Program-made: the position numbers and the translations under genes | Notes under the pieces: generated by a model | The model's database searches: none | Told to the model about the DNA's origin: nothing | What the model saw: only the letters and a program-made list of their open reading frames with translations | Origin: Rhodoblastus sphagnicola | GTDB lineage: Bacteria > Pseudomonadota > Alphaproteobacteria > Rhizobiales > Beijerinckiaceae | Assembly (NCBI RefSeq): GCF_002937075.1 | Contig: NZ_NHSJ01000057.1 | Location: 101,851-165,850 of the forward strand | Direction of reading: 5' to 3' | Length of the DNA: 64,000 bases | Shown: positions 54,906 through 64,000 of the stretch, piece by piece | Position numbering within the stretch: position 1 is the stretch's first letter | How the letters are laid out: every line of letters begins with the position of its first letter

Positions 54906-55880
54906 ATGAACGAATCCGACCTCATCGCCCGCTATTTCGCCCCTCTCGCCGGGCCGGAAGGCCTCGGCCTGACTGATGACGCCGCCGTCCTGACGCCGCC
55001 GCCGGGCTGCGACCTCGTGGTCACCGCCGACGCCATGGTCGCGGGAACGCATTTCTTCGCCGAGGATCCCCCGGACGCCATCGCCGCCAAGGCGCTCGGC
55101 GTCAATCTCTCCGATCTCGCCGCCAAGGCGGCTGAGCCGCTCGGCTATCTGCTGTCCCTGGCGCTGCCGCCGGACTGGACCGAAGCTTTTCTGGCCGAAT
55201 TCTCGCGGGGCCTGGGCGAAGCCGGCCGCGCCGCCGGCATCGGCCTGCTCGGCGGCGACACGGTGGCGACCTCCGGGCCGCTGACGCTGTCGATCACGGC
55301 GCTGGGCGCGGTTCCCGAGGGAAAAATGATCCGCCGCTCCGGCGCGCGGCCGGGCGACCTGCTCTATGTCTCCGGGACCATCGGCGACGCCGCGCTCGGC
55401 CTCGCCCTGCGCCGCGCCGAAATTTTGCGCGGGGCGCCTCCGCCCTGGGCGGGCGCACACGCCGCCGAATTGATCGACCGCTATCTGCGGCCCCGTCCGC
55501 GCCTCGCGCTCACCCCCGCCCTGAGGGCCGGCGCCAGCGCGGCCATGGATGTGTCGGACGGGTTGATTGGCGATATCCGCGCGATGATGCGGGCGAGCGG
55601 CGCCGCCGCCGAAGTCGATCTGGAATTGATCCCGTTCTCCGCGCCGGCGCGCGCGGCGCTGGCCGCCGATCCCTCATTGCTCGACGTAACCCTGACCGGC
55701 GGCGACGATTACGAGATCGTCTGCGCCATTCCCCCCGACAGCGCGGAAAAATTCGAGGTTTTGGCCAGCGCGGCCCAAGTCGCGGTGACGCGCATTGGGG
55801 TCGTCGCGGCGCGGGAGAGTTTTCGCGAGCGCGACGGGACCGCCCGCCACTTCGCGCGCGACCGCTTCAGCCACGTTTGA
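54906..55880 (+). CDS. thiL: Thiamine-monophosphate kinase
   Basis: A 324-residue kinase that phosphorylates thiamine monophosphate to thiamine diphosphate. GLTDDAAVLTPPPG near the start, VTADAMVAGTHFF, GVNLSDLAAKAAEPLGYLL, LLGGDTVATSGPL and AAMDVSDGLIGDI are family signatures that bind ATP and magnesium. It follows nusB across a short palindrome. It supports thiamine-dependent enzymes such as the decarboxylase at 23773. Confidence 0.95.
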   Translation: MNESDLIARYFAPLAGPEGLGLTDDAAVLTPPPGCDLVVTADAMVAGTHFFAEDPPDAIAAKALGVNLSDLAAKAAEPLGYLLSLALPPDWTEAFLAEFSRGLGEAGRAAGIGLLGGDTVATSGPLTLSITALGAVPEGKMIRRSGARPGDLLYVSGTIGDAALGLALRRAEILRGAPPPWAGAHAAELIDRYLRPRPRLALTPALRAGASAAMDVSDGLIGDIRAMMRASGAAAEVDLELIPFSAPARAALAADPSLLDVTLTGGDDYEIVCAIPPDSAEKFEVLASAAQVAVTRIGVVAARESFRERDGTARHFARDRFSHV

Positions 55881-56170
55881 ACGACGCGCCGCTGCGTCCA
55901 AACGCCGCACGGCCAATGGATGCAACAACTGGTTTTGAGACTGAAACCCTTCCGCGAACGTCAATTCAGACCCTTGTTGCGAAAACTTTGATCTCTGTCA
56001 AACCGGGCCAACTTTATGACGATAAACCTTCTCCGTGGCCCGGATTGCTCCACTCGCGCCTTTGTGGAACATTCGGCTCACGAACCGTTAGCACAATTCG
56101 GAATCCGTTTCGCAGGGAACGGAGCGATCCGGCTTTTCAATAAGGGCGGTCGAAGCGAGAGGTAGGGAGT

Positions 56171-58306
56171 ATGACAATCTGGCTGGTTATAGCGTGTGGC
56201 CTGATGTCGGTCGTCTATGGCGGCGTCACCATCAAGCAGTTGATGGCGGCTGACGCCGGTTCGGCGCGCATGCAAGAGATTTCCGGCGCGGTCGCTGAAG
56301 GCGCGCAGGCCTATCTCAAGCGCCAATACATCACGATCGGCATCGTCGGCGTCGTCATCGCCATCGCTCTTTTCTTCCTGCTCGGCCCGAAAACGACCGT
56401 GGGCTTCCTGATCGGCGCGTTCCTTTCCGGCGCGGCCGGCTTCATCGGCATGAACGTGTCGGTTCGCGCCAATGTGCGCACGGCGCAGGCCGCGACCGTA
56501 TCGCTGGCGGGCGGCCTCGACATCGCCTTCAAGGCGGGCGCGATCACCGGCATGCTGGTGGCGGGACTCGCCCTGCTCGGCGTCGCCGTCTATTTCTACA
56601 TTCTCACCGGCCCGCTGGGTCTGGCCTATGGCGACCGTGAAACCATCGACTCGCTGGTGGCGCTCGGCTTCGGCGCCTCGCTGATCTCGATCTTCGCGCG
56701 TCTCGGCGGCGGCATCTTCACCAAGGGCGCCGACGTCGGCGCCGACCTTGTCGGCAAGGTGGAAGCCGGCATTCCCGAGGACGATCCACGCAACCCCGCC
56801 ACCATCGCCGACAACGTCGGCGACAATGTCGGCGACTGCGCGGGCATGGCGGCCGATCTGTTCGAAACCTATGCGGTGACGGTGGTCGCCACCATGGTGC
56901 TCGGCGCGATCTTCTTCGCCGGCACGGACACGCTCAAAGCCTCGATGCTCTATCCGCTGGCGATCTGCGGAACCTGCATCATCACCTCGATCGTCGGCAC
57001 CTATTTCGTCAAGCTCGGCTCCAACAATTCGATCATGGGCGCGCTTTACAAGGGCCTGATCGCCACGGGCGTTCTGTCCGTCATCGGTCTGGCCGGCGCG
57101 ACCGCCTTCGTCACCGGCTTCGGTTCGATCGGCGTGGTGGCGGGCCAGGAGATCTATGGCTCGGCCCTGTTCTATTGTGGTCTGGTCGGCCTCGCGGTGA
57201 CCGGCGCCATCGTCTACATCACCGAGTACTACACCGGCACGGGCAAGCGCCCGGTGGTGTCCATCGCCCAGGCGTCGGTCACCGGCCACGGCACCAACGT
57301 GATCCAGGGCCTCGCGGTCTCGCTGGAATCGACGGCGCTGCCGGCCCTGGTGATTGTGTTCGGCATCATCTCCACCTACCAGCTCGCCGGCCTCTACGGC
57401 ACGGCGATCGCGGTCACCACCATGCTCGGCCTCGCCGGCATGATCGTGGCGCTCGACGCCTTCGGCCCTGTCACCGACAATGCCGGCGGCATCGCGGAAA
57501 TGGCGGGTTTGCCCAAGGAAGTGCGCCAAAGCACCGACGCGCTCGACGCGGTCGGCAACACCACCAAGGCCGTGACCAAGGGCTACGCCATCGGTTCGGC
57601 GGGCCTGGGCGCGCTCGTCCTGTTCGCCGCCTACACCAACGACCTCAATTCCTTCGCCGACCAGGGCCTGCCCTATTTCAAGGGCCTGGGCCATGTCTCC
57701 TTCGATCTGTCCAACCCCTATGTGGTGGCGGGCCTGATCTTCGGCGGCTTGATTCCCTACCTGTTCGGCGGCATCGCCATGACGGCGGTGGGTCGCGCGG
57801 CCGGTTCGGTGGTCGAGGAAGTGCGCCGGCAGTTCAAGGAAAAGCCCGGCATCATGGACGGCACGGAGCGTCCCGATTACGGTCGCGCCGTGGACATGCT
57901 GACCAAGGCGGCGATCAAGGAAATGATCATTCCGTCGCTGCTGCCGGTGCTGTCGCCGCTGGTGGTCTACTTCGGCGTGCTGGCGATCTCCGGCTCCAAG
58001 GCGTCCGCCTTCGCCGCGCTTGGCGCCTCGCTGCTCGGCGTGATCGTCAACGGCCTGTTCGTCGCGATCTCCATGACCTCTGGCGGCGGCGCCTGGGACA
58101 ACGCCAAGAAGAGCTTTGAAGACGGTTTCGTCGACAAGGACGGCGTGCGCCACCTGAAGGGTTCGGAAGCCCACAAGGCCTCCGTCACCGGCGACACCGT
58201 CGGCGACCCTTACAAGGACACCGCCGGCCCGGCGGTGAACCCCGCGATCAAGATCACCAACATCGTCGCGCTGCTGCTGCTCGCCATTCTGGCGCACGGG
58301 GCGTAA
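56171..58306 (+). CDS. hppA: Membrane-bound proton-translocating pyrophosphatase, K+-independent type
   Basis: A 711-residue membrane pyrophosphatase with about 16 helices that couples PPi hydrolysis to proton export. The PPi/magnesium sites are [50 protein letters not shown] and, on the C-terminal side, [14 protein letters not shown] and [28 protein letters not shown] near residue 466 has Lys rather than Ala, the marker of potassium-independent proton pumps. A strong terminator follows. It is common in photosynthetic and methylotrophic alphaproteobacteria. Confidence 0.96.
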   Translation: MTIWLVIACGLMSVVYGGVTIKQLMAADAGSARMQEISGAVAEGAQAYLKRQYITIGIVGVVIAIALFFLLGPKTTVGFLIGAFLSGAAGFIGMNVSVRANVRTAQAATVSLAGGLDIAFKAGAITGMLVAGLALLGVAVYFYILTGPLGLAYGDRETIDSLVALGFGASLISIFARLGGGIFTKGADVGADLVGKVEAGIPEDDPRNPATIADNVGDNVGDCAGMAADLFETYAVTVVATMVLGAIFFAGTDTLKASMLYPLAICGTCIITSIVGTYFVKLGSNNSIMGALYKGLIATGVLSVIGLAGATAFVTGFGSIGVVAGQEIYGSALFYCGLVGLAVTGAIVYITEYYTGTGKRPVVSIAQASVTGHGTNVIQGLAVSLESTALPALVIVFGIISTYQLAGLYGTAIAVTTMLGLAGMIVALDAFGPVTDNAGGIAEMAGLPKEVRQSTDALDAVGNTTKAVTKGYAIGSAGLGALVLFAAYTNDLNSFADQGLPYFKGLGHVSFDLSNPYVVAGLIFGGLIPYLFGGIAMTAVGRAAGSVVEEVRRQFKEKPGIMDGTERPDYGRAVDMLTKAAIKEMIIPSLLPVLSPLVVYFGVLAISGSKASAFAALGASLLGVIVNGLFVAISMTSGGGAWDNAKKSFEDGFVDKDGVRHLKGSEAHKASVTGDTVGDPYKDTAGPAVNPAIKITNIVALLLLAILAHGA

Positions 58307-58327
58307 GCGAGCGGAGATTACAAAAGG

Positions 58328-58358
58328 AAAGGCCGGACTGCATGTCCGGCCTTTTTTT
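58328..58358 (+). terminator. Intrinsic terminator after hppA
   Basis: AAAGGCCGGAC (58328-58338) and GTCCGGCCTTT (58344-58354) pair perfectly around TGCAT and lead into seven T (58352-58358). Confidence 0.93.
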
Positions 58359-58833
58359 CGTGGCGAGCAAGGCGCGCCTTCGAAGCTGCGCGCAGTTAAA
58401 TGTCCGGATTTGTCAAGCCGAGGCGCCTCAGCGGCGAATCCTTCGCCCCAAAGCCCGTCGTGAGACGGGCGTCTTGCGACGCCCTTTGGCGCGAGACGGA
58501 TGGGGGGGACGCCCGATGACGCGAAACAATGTTCCTTTGCTTCGGCGTGGTCACGCGCTGGCGATGCGCCTTGTCCCGACCGAATTTGCGGGCGCAGGAT
58601 TTTCCTCTCCTGCGGTCCTGGGACACGAAATTTTGTGGGATCGGGAGGCGGTCGAGAACACGATTCTGGCGCGCTGCGGGATGCCGTGGTGAGCGTCCGC
58701 CGCAGGAGAGGCCCCTCGTCCGTCTCGCGCTACGCGCGAGCCACCTTCTCCCGGAAGGGGAGAAGGACGCCACGGAAACATTGAGTTTCGATGATCGAGC
58801 CGAAGCGTTGGCCGCGGATGAGGGGTTTGCCCC
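58359..58833. other. Non-coding region with repeats
   Basis: About 475 bases between hppA and bamE. Open frames here have no ribosome sites. A double-hairpin repeat occupies 58712-58766, and a second GC-rich repeat-like stretch lies near 58450-58510 (ends in GCGAGACGGATGGGGG). Confidence 0.5.
58712..58766. repeat. Double-hairpin intergenic repeat, inverted copy
   Basis: Reverse-complement copy of 38368-38412 and its flank: hairpins CTCGCG/CGCGAG (58724-58729, 58735-58740) and CCTTCTCCC/GGGAGAAGG (58744-58752, 58758-58766). Confidence 0.72.
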
Positions 58834-59325
58834 TCAGAACATCTTGTACTTCAGCCCGGAAATCTGCTTGAGCATGCCCTGCAACAAGCGGTTCTCGCCG
58901 CCGGTCGAAACGGTCTGGCGCGAGGTCATGTCGATGACGCGGCCGTCTTCCAGCCCGTAATTGGCGATGCGGGTCAGGCGCTTGCTCTTGTCGAAATAGA
59001 CGGCGAAGACGCGCTGATCGGTCACCTGCTGCGGCATCGACGGCAGCGGCTGCTCGACCTTCTGGCTGATATAGTACCAAGCCTCGCCACCGACCGTCGA
59101 GGTCGTCGTCGGGGTGCCCAGCACGCCCAGAACCTGTTCCGCCGGCGCGCCGATCTTGACCTGCGACAGGGCCTGCTCGTCGAACACATAGCCGCGATGA
59201 ATCGTGCCCTGGTCCAGGGTCGAACAGCCGGACAGGCCGCCAAGCGCCAACAGGGCCGAAACCGTCAGCAGCCGCGCCGCGCGGCCCATATTCCGACCGG
59301 ACGCTCCATTGGCGATCGAACTCAT
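58834..59325 (-). CDS. bamE: Outer membrane protein assembly factor BamE
   Basis: A 163-residue lipoprotein of the BAM complex. Lipobox LALGGLSGCS lies near residue 30, so Cys34 should be acylated. The SmpA/OmlA domain follows: GYVFDEQALSQVKIGAPAEQVLGVLGTPTTTSTVGGEAWYYIS and VFAVYFDKSKRLTRIANYGLEDGRVID. It is the first gene divergent from the ubiquinol-cytochrome c chaperone, a standard order in this group. Confidence 0.92.
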   Translation of the reverse strand: MSSIANGASGRNMGRAARLLTVSALLALGGLSGCSTLDQGTIHRGYVFDEQALSQVKIGAPAEQVLGVLGTPTTTSTVGGEAWYYISQKVEQPLPSMPQQVTDQRVFAVYFDKSKRLTRIANYGLEDGRVIDMTSRQTVSTGGENRLLQGMLKQISGLKYKMF

Positions 59326-59441
59326 TGCCTCATTCTCCGGAAAAACACCGATTAGCTCTTGCGCTCAAGCGAGCACACGCCTAACCCCCACACGGGGCAA
59401 AAGCAAGGCGTAGCCACCCGCCTTTTTGAGGAAAGAGCCGG

Positions 59442-59960
59442 ATGATCCTCGGACTGTTTCGCAAGAAACCCTTCAGGGACGAGGCGGCGGCGCTGGCCGG
59501 CGCCGTCACGGCGCAATCGCGCCTGCCTGCGTTTTTCCTGGCCCCCTATGGCGCGCCGGACACATTTGAGGGCCGGTTCGAGGTCATGGTGCTCAACGGC
59601 GGTCTGGCGCTGCGCCGGTTGGCCGCAGCCGAGGCCCCCGGTCCGGAGCTGGCGCAGGCGCTGTCCGACGCGCTGTTTTCGCTGTTCGACGACGCCTTGC
59701 GCGAAAAAGGCATATCCGACACCGGCGTGCCCAAGAGGATGAAAAAGCTCGCGGGCGCCTTTTCGGGGCGTGGAATCGCCTATACAAGCGCGGCGCAAGA
59801 GAGCGAGGCGGCGCTGGCCGCGGCGCTGGCGCGCAACGTCCTGGCCGGGCAGGGCGACGCAACCGCCTTCGCCGAATATTTTCGCCGCGCCGAGGCCCAA
59901 CTCGCCGGCGCCCCCCTCGAAACCTTCCTGCGCGGCGAGGCGCCGTTTCCCGCGCCGTGA
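59442..59960 (+). CDS. Ubiquinol-cytochrome c chaperone-family protein
   Basis: A 172-residue protein of the CBP3/UQCC1 chaperone family, which helps assemble the cytochrome bc1 complex in mitochondria. It starts MILGLFRKKPFRDEAAALAGAVTAQSRLPAFF; the core LNGGLALRRLAAAE...LFDDALREKGISDTGVPKRMKKLAGAFSGRGIAY is the family hallmark. It lies between bamE and the DUF177 gene. Bacterial members have not been assigned a confirmed role. Confidence 0.88.
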   Translation: MILGLFRKKPFRDEAAALAGAVTAQSRLPAFFLAPYGAPDTFEGRFEVMVLNGGLALRRLAAAEAPGPELAQALSDALFSLFDDALREKGISDTGVPKRMKKLAGAFSGRGIAYTSAAQESEAALAAALARNVLAGQGDATAFAEYFRRAEAQLAGAPLETFLRGEAPFPAP

Positions 59961-59992
59961 GTTGAGCCAGCCAGCCAATAATTGGAGCCGCC

Positions 59993-60550
59993 ATGGACGC
60001 CTACGCGCCGCCCTTTTCCCGCACGGTCGCCGTCGACAGCGTCGGCGACGGCGGGCTGAACGTAAAATTCGCCGCTACGCCTGAGGAATGCGCCGAACTC
60101 GCCCGCCTCGACGATCTCGTGGCCCTGCGCGACTTCTCGGTCGAGGCGCAACTGACCCGGCGCGGCCGCGACGGCCTGGTCGCCAGGGGGCGGGTCAAGG
60201 CCATCGTCACCCAGACCTGCGTGGTCACGCTGGAGGCGTTCGATTCGACGATCGACGAGCCGATCGAGGTCACATTCGCCCCGGAGGCCGAGGCGCAAGC
60301 CGCCTACGAGCGCGCCATGGCGGAACTGGAAGCCGCGCAGGACAAGGCGCGGCTGCTGGCAGAACAGCCCGATCCGCCAGACCCGATCGTGGACGGCAAG
60401 ATCGACCTTGGGGCGCTCGCCTGTGAATTTCTCGCTCTTGGCCTCGATCCGCATCCCCGCAAGCCGGGCGTCGCGTTCGAGGGTTCGGGCGAGGACGAGG
60501 ACGAAATCCCTTCGCCCTTCGCCGCGCTGGGGAAATTGAAGAAGGACTGA
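59993..60550 (+). CDS. DUF177 (YceD) family protein
   Basis: A 185-residue acidic protein. The central part LVARGRVKAIVTQTCVVTLEAFDSTIDEPIEVTFAPEAE holds the conserved Cys with VT. ELDLGALACEFLALGLDPHPRKPGVAFEG-type ending carries the family motif. YceD is linked to 23S rRNA/ribosome assembly and lies upstream of plsX in many bacteria. rpmF, often found between them, is absent here and the gap holds a tandem repeat. Confidence 0.88.
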   Translation: MDAYAPPFSRTVAVDSVGDGGLNVKFAATPEECAELARLDDLVALRDFSVEAQLTRRGRDGLVARGRVKAIVTQTCVVTLEAFDSTIDEPIEVTFAPEAEAQAAYERAMAELEAAQDKARLLAEQPDPPDPIVDGKIDLGALACEFLALGLDPHPRKPGVAFEGSGEDEDEIPSPFAALGKLKKD

Positions 60551-60551
60551 G

Positions 60552-60668
60552 GGCCGCCCGCCGCGTCGGGGACTTTTGCGCCTGCGGCGTTGGAGACTTG
60601 GCGCCTGCGGCGTTGGGGACTTTGGGCCTGCGGCGTTGGGGACTTGGCGCCCGCCGCTTTGGGGCTTG
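60552..60668. repeat. Tandem repeat of 22-24 bp units before plsX
   Basis: About five head-to-tail units of GCGCCTGCGGCGTTGGGG plus ACTTG: 60578-60600, 60601-60624, 60625-60646, 60647-60668, and a weaker first unit from 60552. Unit lengths differ by one base, so it does not encode a regular peptide repeat. Confidence 0.85.
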
Positions 60669-60781
60669 CCAACAGCGCGGCAAAAGCTATTGTCGCGCGC
60701 TTCCAGCGGCCTTGCGCCGCTGTTTTGGAATGCGCGGCGGAACAACCCGTCGCGGGCGAAAAGGATTGGGACTTCACGAAG

Positions 60782-61909
60782 ATGGTTGAGCCTGTGCGGA
60801 TCGCGCTCGACGCCATGGGCGGCGATTTCGGACCTTCGGTCGTGATACCGGGGGCGGCGCAGTTTCTCGAACGCAAGCCGGACACCGCCTTCATCATCTA
60901 CGGCGACGGCGAGAAGATCGCGGAATGCATGAGCGCCTTCCCGAAACTGCGGGCGGCGAGCAAGGTGATTCACGCCAAGGTTTCGGTGGGCATGGCCGAC
61001 AAGCCCAGCCAGGCCCTTCGCGCGGGACGCCGCGTCTCGTCGATGTGGATGGCGATCGACGCGGTCAAGACCGGCGCGGCCCATTGCGCGGTTTCGGCCG
61101 GCAATACCGGCGCGCTGATGGCGATGTCGAAAGTGTGCCTGCACACCATGGCGCAGATCCAGCGGCCCGCGCTGGCGGCGATCTGGCCGACCCTGCGCGG
61201 CCGCTCCATCGTGCTCGACGTCGGCGCCACCATTGGCGCGGACGCGCAGCATTACGTCGATCTGTCCATGATGGGCGCGGCGATGGCGCGCGCCCTGTTC
61301 GATCTGGAGCGGCCCACCGTCGGCCTGCTCAATGTCGGCGTCGAGGAGGTCAAGGGCATCGAGGAGGTCAAGACCGCCTCGCGCCTGCTGCAGCAGATCG
61401 ATTCGCCGCTGTTCAGCTATCACGGTTTTGTCGAGGGCGACGACATCGGCCGGGGAACCTCCGATGTGGTGGTCACCGAGGGCTTTACCGGCAATATCGC
61501 GCTGAAGACGGCGGAAGGCACGGCCCGGCAGATCACCGCCTATCTGCGCCAGAGCCTGACCCGCAGTTGGATCAACAAGATCGGCTTCTTCATCGCGCGG
61601 GGCGCCTTTCGCGAACTGAAAATGCGGCTGACGCCGCGCGAGACCAGCGGCGCCGTGCTGCTCGGTCTCGACGGCGTGGTGATCAAGGGGCATGGCGGCA
61701 TCGACGCCAATGGCTTTTCCGGCGCGATCGAGATCGCGCATGGCATGGTGCGGCGCGGTCTGCTGGAGAAAATCCGGGACATGATGGCGCTGGCCGAGGA
61801 ACAGGTGAACGCCAAAGCGGCGCGGCAAGGGGCGCTGCAAGGGGCGCTCGATGCGTCCGCGCGCGCCGCGCCGGCGCTGGCCGAACGACCGCTAGAAACA
61901 GGACAATAA
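60782..61909 (+). CDS. plsX: Phosphate acyltransferase PlsX
   Basis: A 375-residue enzyme that makes acyl-phosphate from acyl-ACP for phospholipid synthesis. The start [25 protein letters not shown] is the family N-terminus, although the ribosome site is weak and the frame is open further up through the tandem repeat. [24 protein letters not shown] and [13 protein letters not shown] are signatures. fabH begins one base after its stop. Confidence 0.94.
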   Translation: MVEPVRIALDAMGGDFGPSVVIPGAAQFLERKPDTAFIIYGDGEKIAECMSAFPKLRAASKVIHAKVSVGMADKPSQALRAGRRVSSMWMAIDAVKTGAAHCAVSAGNTGALMAMSKVCLHTMAQIQRPALAAIWPTLRGRSIVLDVGATIGADAQHYVDLSMMGAAMARALFDLERPTVGLLNVGVEEVKGIEEVKTASRLLQQIDSPLFSYHGFVEGDDIGRGTSDVVVTEGFTGNIALKTAEGTARQITAYLRQSLTRSWINKIGFFIARGAFRELKMRLTPRETSGAVLLGLDGVVIKGHGGIDANGFSGAIEIAHGMVRRGLLEKIRDMMALAEEQVNAKAARQGALQGALDASARAAPALAERPLETGQ

Positions 61910-61910
61910 C

Positions 61911-62897
61911 GTGAGCGGAGAGACAAAGCGCCTGCGCGCGGTGGTGAAGGGCGTGGGTTCGGCTTTGCCGAAACGCTGCGTCACCAACAAGGAACTGGAA
62001 AAGACGGTCGACACCAACGACGCGTGGATCGTCCAGCGCACCGGCATCATGCAGCGCTATATCGCGGGCGAGGGCGAAACCACCTCCACGCTCGGCATCG
62101 CCGCCGCGCGCGCCGCGCTCGACAACGCCGGCCTGGCGCCTGACGACATCGACCTCATCGTCTGCGCCACCTCCACGCCGGACTACACTTTTCCTTCAAC
62201 CGCCACCATGATCCAGGCGGGGCTGGGAATTACGCGCGGCGTCGCCTTTGACCTGCAAGCGGTCTGCGCCGGCTTTGTCTTCGCCATGTCCACGGCGGAA
62301 AAGTTTTTGATCTCCGGTTCGCACAAGCGGGCCTTGGTGATCGGCGCGGAAACTTTTTCGCGCATCCTCGACTGGGAGGACCGCACCACCTGCGTGCTGT
62401 TCGGCGACGGCGCCGGCGCGCTGGTGCTGGAAGCGCAAGAGGAAGAGGGCGAGCGCCCGTCCGGCGTGCTGGCGACGTGCCTGCGCTCCGACGGCCGCCA
62501 TCGCGCCAAGCTTTACGTGGACGGCGGCCCCTCCACGACCCGGACGGTCGGCTATCTGCGCATGGAGGGCAAGGAAGTGTTCCGCTTCGCGGTGGGCCAG
62601 GTCACGGATGTGATGGCCGACACTTTCGCCAGCGCCAATATCACGGCCGCCGATCTCGACTGGTTCGTGCCGCATCAGGCCAACCGGCGAATCATCGACG
62701 CCTCCGCACAAAAGTTCGGCATTCCCCCGGAAAAGGTGGTGACCACGGTGCAGGATCACGGCAACACGTCGGCGGCGTCGATTCCGCTGGCGCTTTCGGT
62801 GGCCTGCGAGGACGGGCGCATCAAGCCGGGCGATCTGGTGATGATTGAGGCGATCGGCGGCGGGTTTACTTGGGGCGCGGCGGTGATTCGCTGGTAA
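61911..62897 (+). CDS. fabH: 3-oxoacyl-ACP synthase III (KAS III)
   Basis: A 328-residue condensing enzyme that starts fatty-acid synthesis from acetyl-CoA and malonyl-ACP. The catalytic Cys is in [13 protein letters not shown]; the His and Asn are in [13 protein letters not shown] and [15 protein letters not shown]. The start is a GTG at 61911 with ACAGGACAATAAC before it. It is coupled to plsX and followed after about 230 bases by ihfA. Confidence 0.96.
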   Translation: MSGETKRLRAVVKGVGSALPKRCVTNKELEKTVDTNDAWIVQRTGIMQRYIAGEGETTSTLGIAAARAALDNAGLAPDDIDLIVCATSTPDYTFPSTATMIQAGLGITRGVAFDLQAVCAGFVFAMSTAEKFLISGSHKRALVIGAETFSRILDWEDRTTCVLFGDGAGALVLEAQEEEGERPSGVLATCLRSDGRHRAKLYVDGGPSTTRTVGYLRMEGKEVFRFAVGQVTDVMADTFASANITAADLDWFVPHQANRRIIDASAQKFGIPPEKVVTTVQDHGNTSAASIPLALSVACEDGRIKPGDLVMIEAIGGGFTWGAAVIRW

Positions 62898-63124
62898 AAA
62901 CGGGGTTTGACCACGCAAGAGCGTTGATAAACCGGGATATTACGGTTTTTGCGGAGGCGAAGTCGCCTTGACATCGCGTGCGACCGGCCTAGACTTGCAC
63001 GCGGTCGCAACCGGTTATTTTTTTGTTTCTACGTTGGGTTGCGGCTTTCTTGTCTGCTCGGTTCGCTCACCGATGGCGAGCATGAACCGGGTCTTTGCTG
63101 GTCATTCCTTTAAGAGGTGAGGCG

Positions 63125-63499
63125 ATGTCCTCAAATAGTGTTTCAGTCGACTCGTCCCCGAACGCTTCGTCCAATCAAGTTCGGTCCGCGCTGCGGCCCG
63201 AGGAAAAGCGCACCGTGACGCGTTCGGATCTCGCGGAGGCGCTGTTTCGGCGAATCGGCCTGTCGCGCATGGAATCGGCTCAACTCGTTGAAATGGTGAT
63301 CTCCGAAATCAGCGACGCGATCGCTCGGGGCGAGAACGTCAAGCTGTCGAGTTTCGGCACCTTTCTGCAACGCGACAAGCGCGAGCGCGTCGGCCGCAAT
63401 CCCAAGACGGGCGTCGAGGCGCGCATCACGCCCCGCCGCGTGCTGGTGTTTCGGGCCTCGCACATCATGCGCGCGCGGATGAACGGCGCCGAGGACTGA
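63125..63499 (+). CDS. ihfA: Integration host factor alpha subunit
   Basis: DNA-bending protein of 124 residues. The core (35-124) is standard: [51 protein letters not shown] and [30 protein letters not shown], with the intercalating proline of GRNPKTG. An N-terminal extension of some 30 residues rich in Ser/Asn precedes it. The start at 63125 has AAGAGGTGAGG upstream. merR follows, as usual in this order. Confidence 0.94.
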   Translation: MSSNSVSVDSSPNASSNQVRSALRPEEKRTVTRSDLAEALFRRIGLSRMESAQLVEMVISEISDAIARGENVKLSSFGTFLQRDKRERVGRNPKTGVEARITPRRVLVFRASHIMRARMNGAED

Positions 63500-63682
63500 T
63501 CCCCGGCGCTCTTGCCACCGTATCTGGAGCGCGGCCCATTGCGGTCGCGTCTTTTTTTTTCGATGAGTGAATTTCTCTGGACAGCTTGTTGAATCGGTTG
63601 AAAATCCGCCCTTGACCCTGGTCCTGTTCGCCTCAGAAGACCGGACTTGACTTTCGGGAACATGCCCGGGGCGGAGACGCAG

Positions 63683-64000
63683 ATGGAAAAGACGACAGAG
63701 GCCTTCCGCACCATTGGCGAAGTGGCCGACGAACTGGATCTTCCCCAGCATGTGCTGCGGTTCTGGGAAACGAAGTTCATCCAGATTCGCCCGGTGAAGC
63801 GCGCCGGAGGGCGACGCTATTACCGGCAGGATGACGTTGCGCTGGTGGCGGCGATTCGCGTGCTGCTCTACAGCGAAGGCTATACGATCAAGGGCGTGCA
63901 GCGCATCCTGAAGGAGCAGGGCGCGCGGGCGGTGATCGCGGCCTCCAACGCGCCGCGCGCCGCCGCGCCGCCGGGCGCGCCGATTCGGATCGAGCCGGAG
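63683..64000 (+). CDS. MerR-family regulator (C-terminus beyond window)
   Basis: The first 106 residues of a MerR protein are visible: [73 protein letters not shown]. The FWE version of the recognition motif and the place right after ihfA match the MerR regulator conserved in rhizobia. Start at [10 protein letters not shown] (63683), with GGAG before it; an in-frame ATG at 63662 is an alternative. It runs off the right edge. Confidence 0.9.
   Translation, partial: MEKTTEAFRTIGEVADELDLPQHVLRFWETKFIQIRPVKRAGGRRYYRQDDVALVAAIRVLLYSEGYTIKGVQRILKEQGARAVIAASNAPRAAAPPGAPIRIEPE

Noticed and set aside
56078..58297. 739-residue minus-strand open frame opposite hppA
   Set aside because: Repetitive charged composition from the complement of a membrane protein; hppA motifs are intact on the plus strand.
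60552..60668. CRISPR-like array
   Set aside because: The units are directly contiguous with no unique spacers and vary in length; it is a tandem repeat. No cas genes are nearby.
59780..61840. 686-residue minus-strand open frame
   Set aside because: It spans four well-supported plus-strand genes and the tandem repeat; no domain.

Overview
The window is high-GC DNA from an alphaproteobacterium, most likely a member of the Hyphomicrobiales (Rhizobiales) close to the methylotrophic Beijerinckiaceae/Methylocystaceae. This rests on the dense high-GC coding style, the gene order nrdR-ribD-ribE / ribH-nusB-thiL-hppA / bamE / ubiquinol-cytochrome c chaperone / DUF177-plsX-fabH-ihfA-merR, a CtrA-like site before minCDE, and small palindromic intergenic repeats of a kind common in this order. 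The genus cannot be fixed from sequence reading alone. No rRNA, tRNA, CRISPR array, prophage or insertion sequence was found.

Left third (1-19.6 kb): a nearly complete N-methylglutamate (NMG) pathway for methylamine use. On the minus strand mgdA-mgdB-mgdC (N-methylglutamate dehydrogenase, homologous to heterotetrameric sarcosine oxidase) run off the left edge. Next come an AraC/GlxA-type regulator, an XRE-cupin regulator, the minCDE division-site operon, a MerR regulator, a PP2C phosphatase plus a kinase fused to a degenerate PP2C domain, and an APC permease. The mgs operon follows: a class II amidotransferase (MgsA), a fused MgsB-MgsC protein, and a GltD-like NAD(P)H oxidoreductase with a degenerate C-terminal barrel. 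Divergent from it lie gmaS and purU. The inferred flow is: methylamine enters (permease?), GmaS makes gamma-glutamylmethylamide, Mgs makes N-methylglutamate, Mgd oxidises it to glutamate plus a C1 unit, and PurU releases formate from formyl-tetrahydrofolate. A half-site with core TTTGCG recurs in three intergenic regions of this locus and suggests one regulon.

Middle (19.6-34.4 kb): mixed accessory and housekeeping genes. They include an OlsB-like acyltransferase, a PPP-type phosphatase, a GluR0-like ligand-gated potassium channel, a thiamine-diphosphate 2-oxo-acid decarboxylase, a group III truncated haemoglobin with an unrecognised N-terminal domain, a YkgJ cysteine-cluster protein, a molbindin, an EcsC protein, a periplasmic transglutaminase-like peptidase, and then queA and metG-tatD-MBL hydrolase.

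34.4-45.7 kb: rnr, small secreted proteins, a peroxiredoxin, a PhnA-like protein, and a metal-homeostasis island (ABC permease, methyltransferase, zur, A-I-type binding protein, CobW GTPase with a His-rich loop). No ABC ATPase is present there. A TrpB2-type enzyme and a chagasin-like inhibitor follow.

Right part (45.9-64 kb): the conserved block glyA, GIY-YIG protein, SulP transporter, sirtuin, nrdR-ribD-ribE, yidB, ribH-nusB-thiL, hppA, bamE, ubiquinol-cytochrome c chaperone, DUF177, plsX-fabH, ihfA and a truncated merR at the right edge.
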